Made by a program: the position numbers and the translations under genes. A DNA stretch of 37,102 bases from Actinomycetota bacterium. Its GTDB lineage: Bacteria > Actinomycetota > Thermoleophilia > Gaiellales > Gaiellaceae. The DNA is taken from positions 59,805-96,906 of the forward strand of contig VAWW01000008.1 of NCBI GenBank assembly GCA_005884575.1, written 5' to 3'. Position 1 is the stretch's first letter. Each line of letters starts with the position of its first letter. This document shows, piece after piece, positions 34,657 through 37,102 of the stretch. The notes beneath the pieces were generated by a model. It was not told the DNA's origin. It did no database searches and worked only from the letters and a program-made list of their open reading frames with translations.

Positions 34657-34863
34657 ATGGCCCAGGTTGCCAAGGTCGTCACGATCATCGGCTCGTCCAC
34701 CGAGAGCTTCGCGAAGGCGGCAGATGCGGCGGTTCAGGAAGCAGCGAAGACGTTGCGCGGGATCACCGGCGCCGACGTGATCTCGATGAGCGCAGTCGTC
34801 GAGAACGATCGCATCTCCGAGTACCGGACCACGGTGAACATCGCGTTCGGGATCGAGCGCTGA
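34657..34863 (+). CDS. Dodecin (flavin-storage protein)
   Basis: 68 residues, typical length. VAKVVTIIGSSTESFAKAAD, AAVQEAAKTLRGITGADVIS and YRTTVNIAFGIER match the beta-alpha-beta-beta fold of dodecins, which form hollow dodecamers binding flavin or CoA. The usual flavin-stacking Trp of archaeal dodecins is not visible, as in bacterial-type members. AGGAGG is 6 bases before the ATG. Convergent with ftsY, 3 bases apart. Confidence 0.92.
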   Translation: MAQVAKVVTIIGSSTESFAKAADAAVQEAAKTLRGITGADVISMSAVVENDRISEYRTTVNIAFGIER

Positions 34864-34866
34864 CTC

Positions 34867-35817
34867 TCAGCCGGCGACGAGCGCGCGCGCGAAATCGCCG
34901 GCGTCGAACGGCCGCAGGTCGTCGAGCCGCTCGCCGACGCCGATCAGCTTGACGGGCAGGCCGAGCTCGTAGGCTATCGCGACCGCGACGCCGCCCTTGG
35001 CCGATCCGTCGAGCTTCGTCAGCGCAACGCCCGTGACACCGGCCGCCTCGCCGAAGAGCCGGGCCTGCTGCAGTCCGTTCTGGCCCGTTGTCGCGTCGAT
35101 GACGAGCAGCGTCTCGTGCGGCGCTCCCGCGAGCTTCCCCTCGATCACGCGGCGCACCTTCGCGAGCTCCTCCATCAGGTTCGTCTGCGTGTGGAGCCGG
35201 CCGGCGGTGTCGACGATCACGACGTCGCGGCCGCGCGCCTGCGCCGCCTCGACCGCGTCGTACGCGACCGCGGCCGGGTCGCCGCCGCGCTCGGAGCCGA
35301 CGAAGTCCGCGTTCGCGCGCTGCGCCCAGATCTCGAGCTGCTCCTCGGCCGCGGCGCGGAAGGTGTCGGCCGCGGCCACGAGCACGGAGCGTCCGTGCTC
35401 GTCGAGCCGCGCCGCGAGCTTACCGATCGTCGTCGTCTTCCCCGTCCCGTTGACGCCGACGACGAGCACGACACTCGGACTGTCCTGCACGTGGAGCACG
35501 TCCGGCTCGCCCATCAGCGTCGCGATCTCTTCGGCCAGCGCCTCGTTCAGGTCGCCGAGCTCCCCGCGCGCCTCGAGCCGGCGCACGAGCTCGGCCGTCG
35601 CACGCACCCCCACATCGCCCTGGATCAGCGCCTCCTCGAGGCGCTCCCAGTCGTCCGCGTTGCCCGGGTCGAACGCCGCGGCCGCGAGCTCGCCGGTCAG
35701 CGCGCGCCGCGACTTCGAGAGCGAGTCGCGCAGGCGCGCGAACATCCCTGCCCGCTGCTCCTCCGGCTCGGGCCGCGCATCCGGCTCCCCGAGCAGCTCT
35801 GCCCAGCTTCTCGCCAT
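34867..35817 (-). CDS. ftsY: Signal recognition particle receptor FtsY
   Basis: 316 residues. N domain (FARLRDSLSKSRRALTGELA) and G domain: VVGVNGTGKTTTIGKLAARL, AADTFRAAAEEQLEIWAQR, VDTAGRLHTQTNLMEELAKV and TKLDGSAKGGVAVAIA, with IGVGERLDDLRPFDAGDFA at the end. It has only a short acidic N-terminal A region. ATG at 35817 is preferred over an upstream in-frame start that would enter the lepB-like gene. It lies 16 bases after a second signal peptidase gene. Confidence 0.96.
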   Translation of the reverse strand: MARSWAELLGEPDARPEPEEQRAGMFARLRDSLSKSRRALTGELAAAAFDPGNADDWERLEEALIQGDVGVRATAELVRRLEARGELGDLNEALAEEIATLMGEPDVLHVQDSPSVVLVVGVNGTGKTTTIGKLAARLDEHGRSVLVAAADTFRAAAEEQLEIWAQRANADFVGSERGGDPAAVAYDAVEAAQARGRDVVIVDTAGRLHTQTNLMEELAKVRRVIEGKLAGAPHETLLVIDATTGQNGLQQARLFGEAAGVTGVALTKLDGSAKGGVAVAIAYELGLPVKLIGVGERLDDLRPFDAGDFARALVAG

Positions 35818-35833
35818 CGCGGGCGAACGGTAC

Positions 35834-36349
35834 TCAGCGGACCCTGATCTCGCGGCCGTCACGTCTGATCGCCGTCACGACCCCGCGGATGCTCTTCGCG
35901 CTGACGGCGCCGAAGATCCGTGAGTCGCACGAGTTCGGACGGTTGTCGCCGAGCAGGAAGAACCGGCCGGGATCCTGCCATCGCGTCGCGGCCGGGATGT
36001 ACGGCTCGCGCAGGCGCCGGCCGTCGACGTGGATGAAGCCGGCGTCGTCCTCGCGGACGGTCTCGCCCGGAAGGCCGATCACCCGTTTGATGTACGTGCC
36101 AGCCGACCCACAGAGCTGCTCGGCCTTCGACGGCGTCTCGAAGACGACGATGTCGCCGCGGCGGAGCGCTCCGGGCTTGACCGGCCTCGTGACGACCCGG
36201 TCGTCCTGCTTCCCGCGGCAGAGCGGCCCCGGCTTCGCGCAGTGGAGTGTCGGCTCCATCGACGAGGACGGGACACGATAGATGTGGGAGCAGCCGCCGA
36301 CCCCGAGGCCGGCGAGCGCGGCGAGGATCGCGCAACAGGCGACACGCAC
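35834..36349 (-). CDS. Second signal peptidase I, with lipobox-like N-terminus
   Basis: 171 residues. The catalytic Ser is in YRVPSSSMEPTL and the Lys in GTYIKRVIGLPGETV; LLGDNRPNSCDSRIFG is box E. Instead of a long anchor the N-terminus is a short hydrophobic segment (ACCAILAALAGLGVGGC) ending in VGGC, which resembles a lipobox, so the enzyme may be a lipoprotein. Four cysteines (HCAKP, PLCRG, QLCGS, NSCDS) match the other signal peptidase at 27063. GTG start at 36349, 24 bases after the permease stop. In line with ftsY. Confidence 0.93.
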   Translation of the reverse strand: MRVACCAILAALAGLGVGGCSHIYRVPSSSMEPTLHCAKPGPLCRGKQDDRVVTRPVKPGALRRGDIVVFETPSKAEQLCGSAGTYIKRVIGLPGETVREDDAGFIHVDGRRLREPYIPAATRWQDPGRFFLLGDNRPNSCDSRIFGAVSAKSIRGVVTAIRRDGREIRVR

Positions 36350-36373
36350 GCACGCGCTCTACCCGAGCCCGGC

Positions 36374-37102
36374 CTAGACGGAACGCTGGTACACGCGGAA
36401 GGCGCGGCCGGCGAGCGCCAGGCTGCCGCCGAGCAGCGCCGCCAGGAGCGCCGCTCGGACGCCGACGAGCGACCAGTCTGTCCCCGACGACGCGGCCGAA
36501 CGGGCCGCGACGACGGACCAGTTGACGGGGTTGAACCGCGCCACGTCGCCGATCCAGCCGGGCACGAGATTCGCCGCCATCAGCCCGGACGACAGGAATG
36601 TCGCCGGCAAACACGACGAACTGCACCGCGCCGGTCAGCGTCTCCTCCTGACGGGCCACGAGCGCGAGACCGTCGGAGAGCGCGCAGACCGCCCCGCCGA
36701 GCAGCGACGCAAGCGCGAGCAGCAGCACGATGCCGCGCGCGGAAAAGCTCGCCCCGGTGGCGGTCGCGACGCCGACGATGATCAGCGACTGGATCAGGAT
36801 CACGACGACGCTCTGCGCGACACTCGCCGCGACCAGCGCGAGCCGCGACACCGGCGAGACGAGAAAGCGGTCCATGATCCCGCGGTCGATTGCGTTGATC
36901 CCGCCCATCCCGTGCCAGCCGGCCGACATGATCGCGCTCATGACCACGATCCCCGGAGTCAGGAAGTCGAGGTACGACCCGCCGTGGAAGCCCGGGATGT
37001 CGACGACGCGCTTGAAGAGCGCGCCGGCTTCGCACGCCGGACCGCCGATCCCGCCGACCGCCGCCGCGTGTTGATCGAGGTCACCCCGCCGTGCACAAGT
37101 AC
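36374..37102 (-). pseudogene. ABC-2 type transporter permease, frameshifted and cut by window edge
   Basis: Reads LFKRVVDIPGFHGGSYLDFL, TPGIVVMSAIMSAGWHGMGG and AIDRGIMDRFLVSPVSRLAL, then helices LIQSLIIVGVATATG, RGIVLLLALASLLGGAV and ALVARQEETLTGAVQFVVF. The sequence then shifts frame near 36602-36610 and continues PATFLSSGLMAANLVPGWIG, DVARFNPVNWSVVAARSAAS to the TAG at 36374. Removing one base restores VVFPATFLSSGLM, the expected ABC-2 motif. The gene runs off the right edge; its ATPase should lie beyond. It would export a drug-like or lipid substrate if intact. Confidence 0.8.

Noticed and set aside
34657..34863. Dodecin plus the 33923 gene as a paired flavin-storage system
   Set aside because: The 33923 protein shows no dodecin motif, and a damaged gene on the opposite strand separates them.

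Overview
The window is a gene-dense stretch of a very GC-rich bacterial chromosome with almost no spacers; no gap between genes exceeds about 240 bases. GTG and TTG starts, ATGA/TTGA/TGATG overlaps, leaderless-looking promoters and gene families such as M29 aminopeptidase, PD-(D/E)XK plus UvrD, dodecin and patatin point to an actinobacterium. The signal peptidases and several hypothetical proteins resemble Thermoleophilia (Gaiellales/Solirubrobacterales). That placement is inferred from gene style, not from a marker-gene tree. No rRNA, tRNA, CRISPR array, insertion sequence or prophage gene was recognised.

Layout. 1-5427 (minus): a zinc-ribbon protein, then an AddB-like nuclease overlapping a UvrD/AddA-like helicase that runs off the left edge. 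5487-8254: topoisomerase IB (minus) facing an isocitrate/isopropylmalate dehydrogenase (plus), then a macro-domain protein (minus). 8372-10282 (minus): DedA membrane protein, a frameshifted secreted phosphoesterase and a wrecked HD-GYP gene. 10362-14839 (plus): patatin-like lipase, then the three-subunit proton-translocating transhydrogenase coupled to a nitroreductase. 14836-17234 (minus): NUDIX, M29 aminopeptidase and alpha/beta hydrolase, divergent from an ornithine-cyclodeaminase-like gene and a broken cupin gene (plus, 17258-18780). 18783-22812 (minus): comM, dprA, an FAD oxidoreductase and an LspA-like protein.

23097-30687 (minus) is the translation/secretion block ffh-rpsP-khpA-rimM-trmD-lepB-rplS-rnhB-yraN, followed by a DNA methyltransferase, a 29-codon micro-ORF and a Rho_N-like protein. 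30766-34863 holds a large adenylate-cyclase/ATPase regulator, small proteins, a damaged membrane-protein gene and dodecin. 34867-37102 (minus) holds an ABC permease (frameshifted, cut by the right edge), a second signal peptidase and ftsY.

Three themes stand out. First, about a dozen transcription units have a TANNNT-type -10 box only 6-8 bases before the start codon, which predicts leaderless mRNAs. Second, five accessory genes carry frameshifts, deletions or a nonsense codon while every housekeeping gene is intact. Third, the secretion machinery is unusual: two signal peptidases I share four cysteines, one of them has a lipobox-like N-terminus, and the LspA-like protein lacks a catalytic aspartate. 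I did not find one unmistakable new multi-gene system. The best leads are the micro-ORF, the 23-base divergent promoter, the hairpin over the methyltransferase start and the odd signal peptidases.
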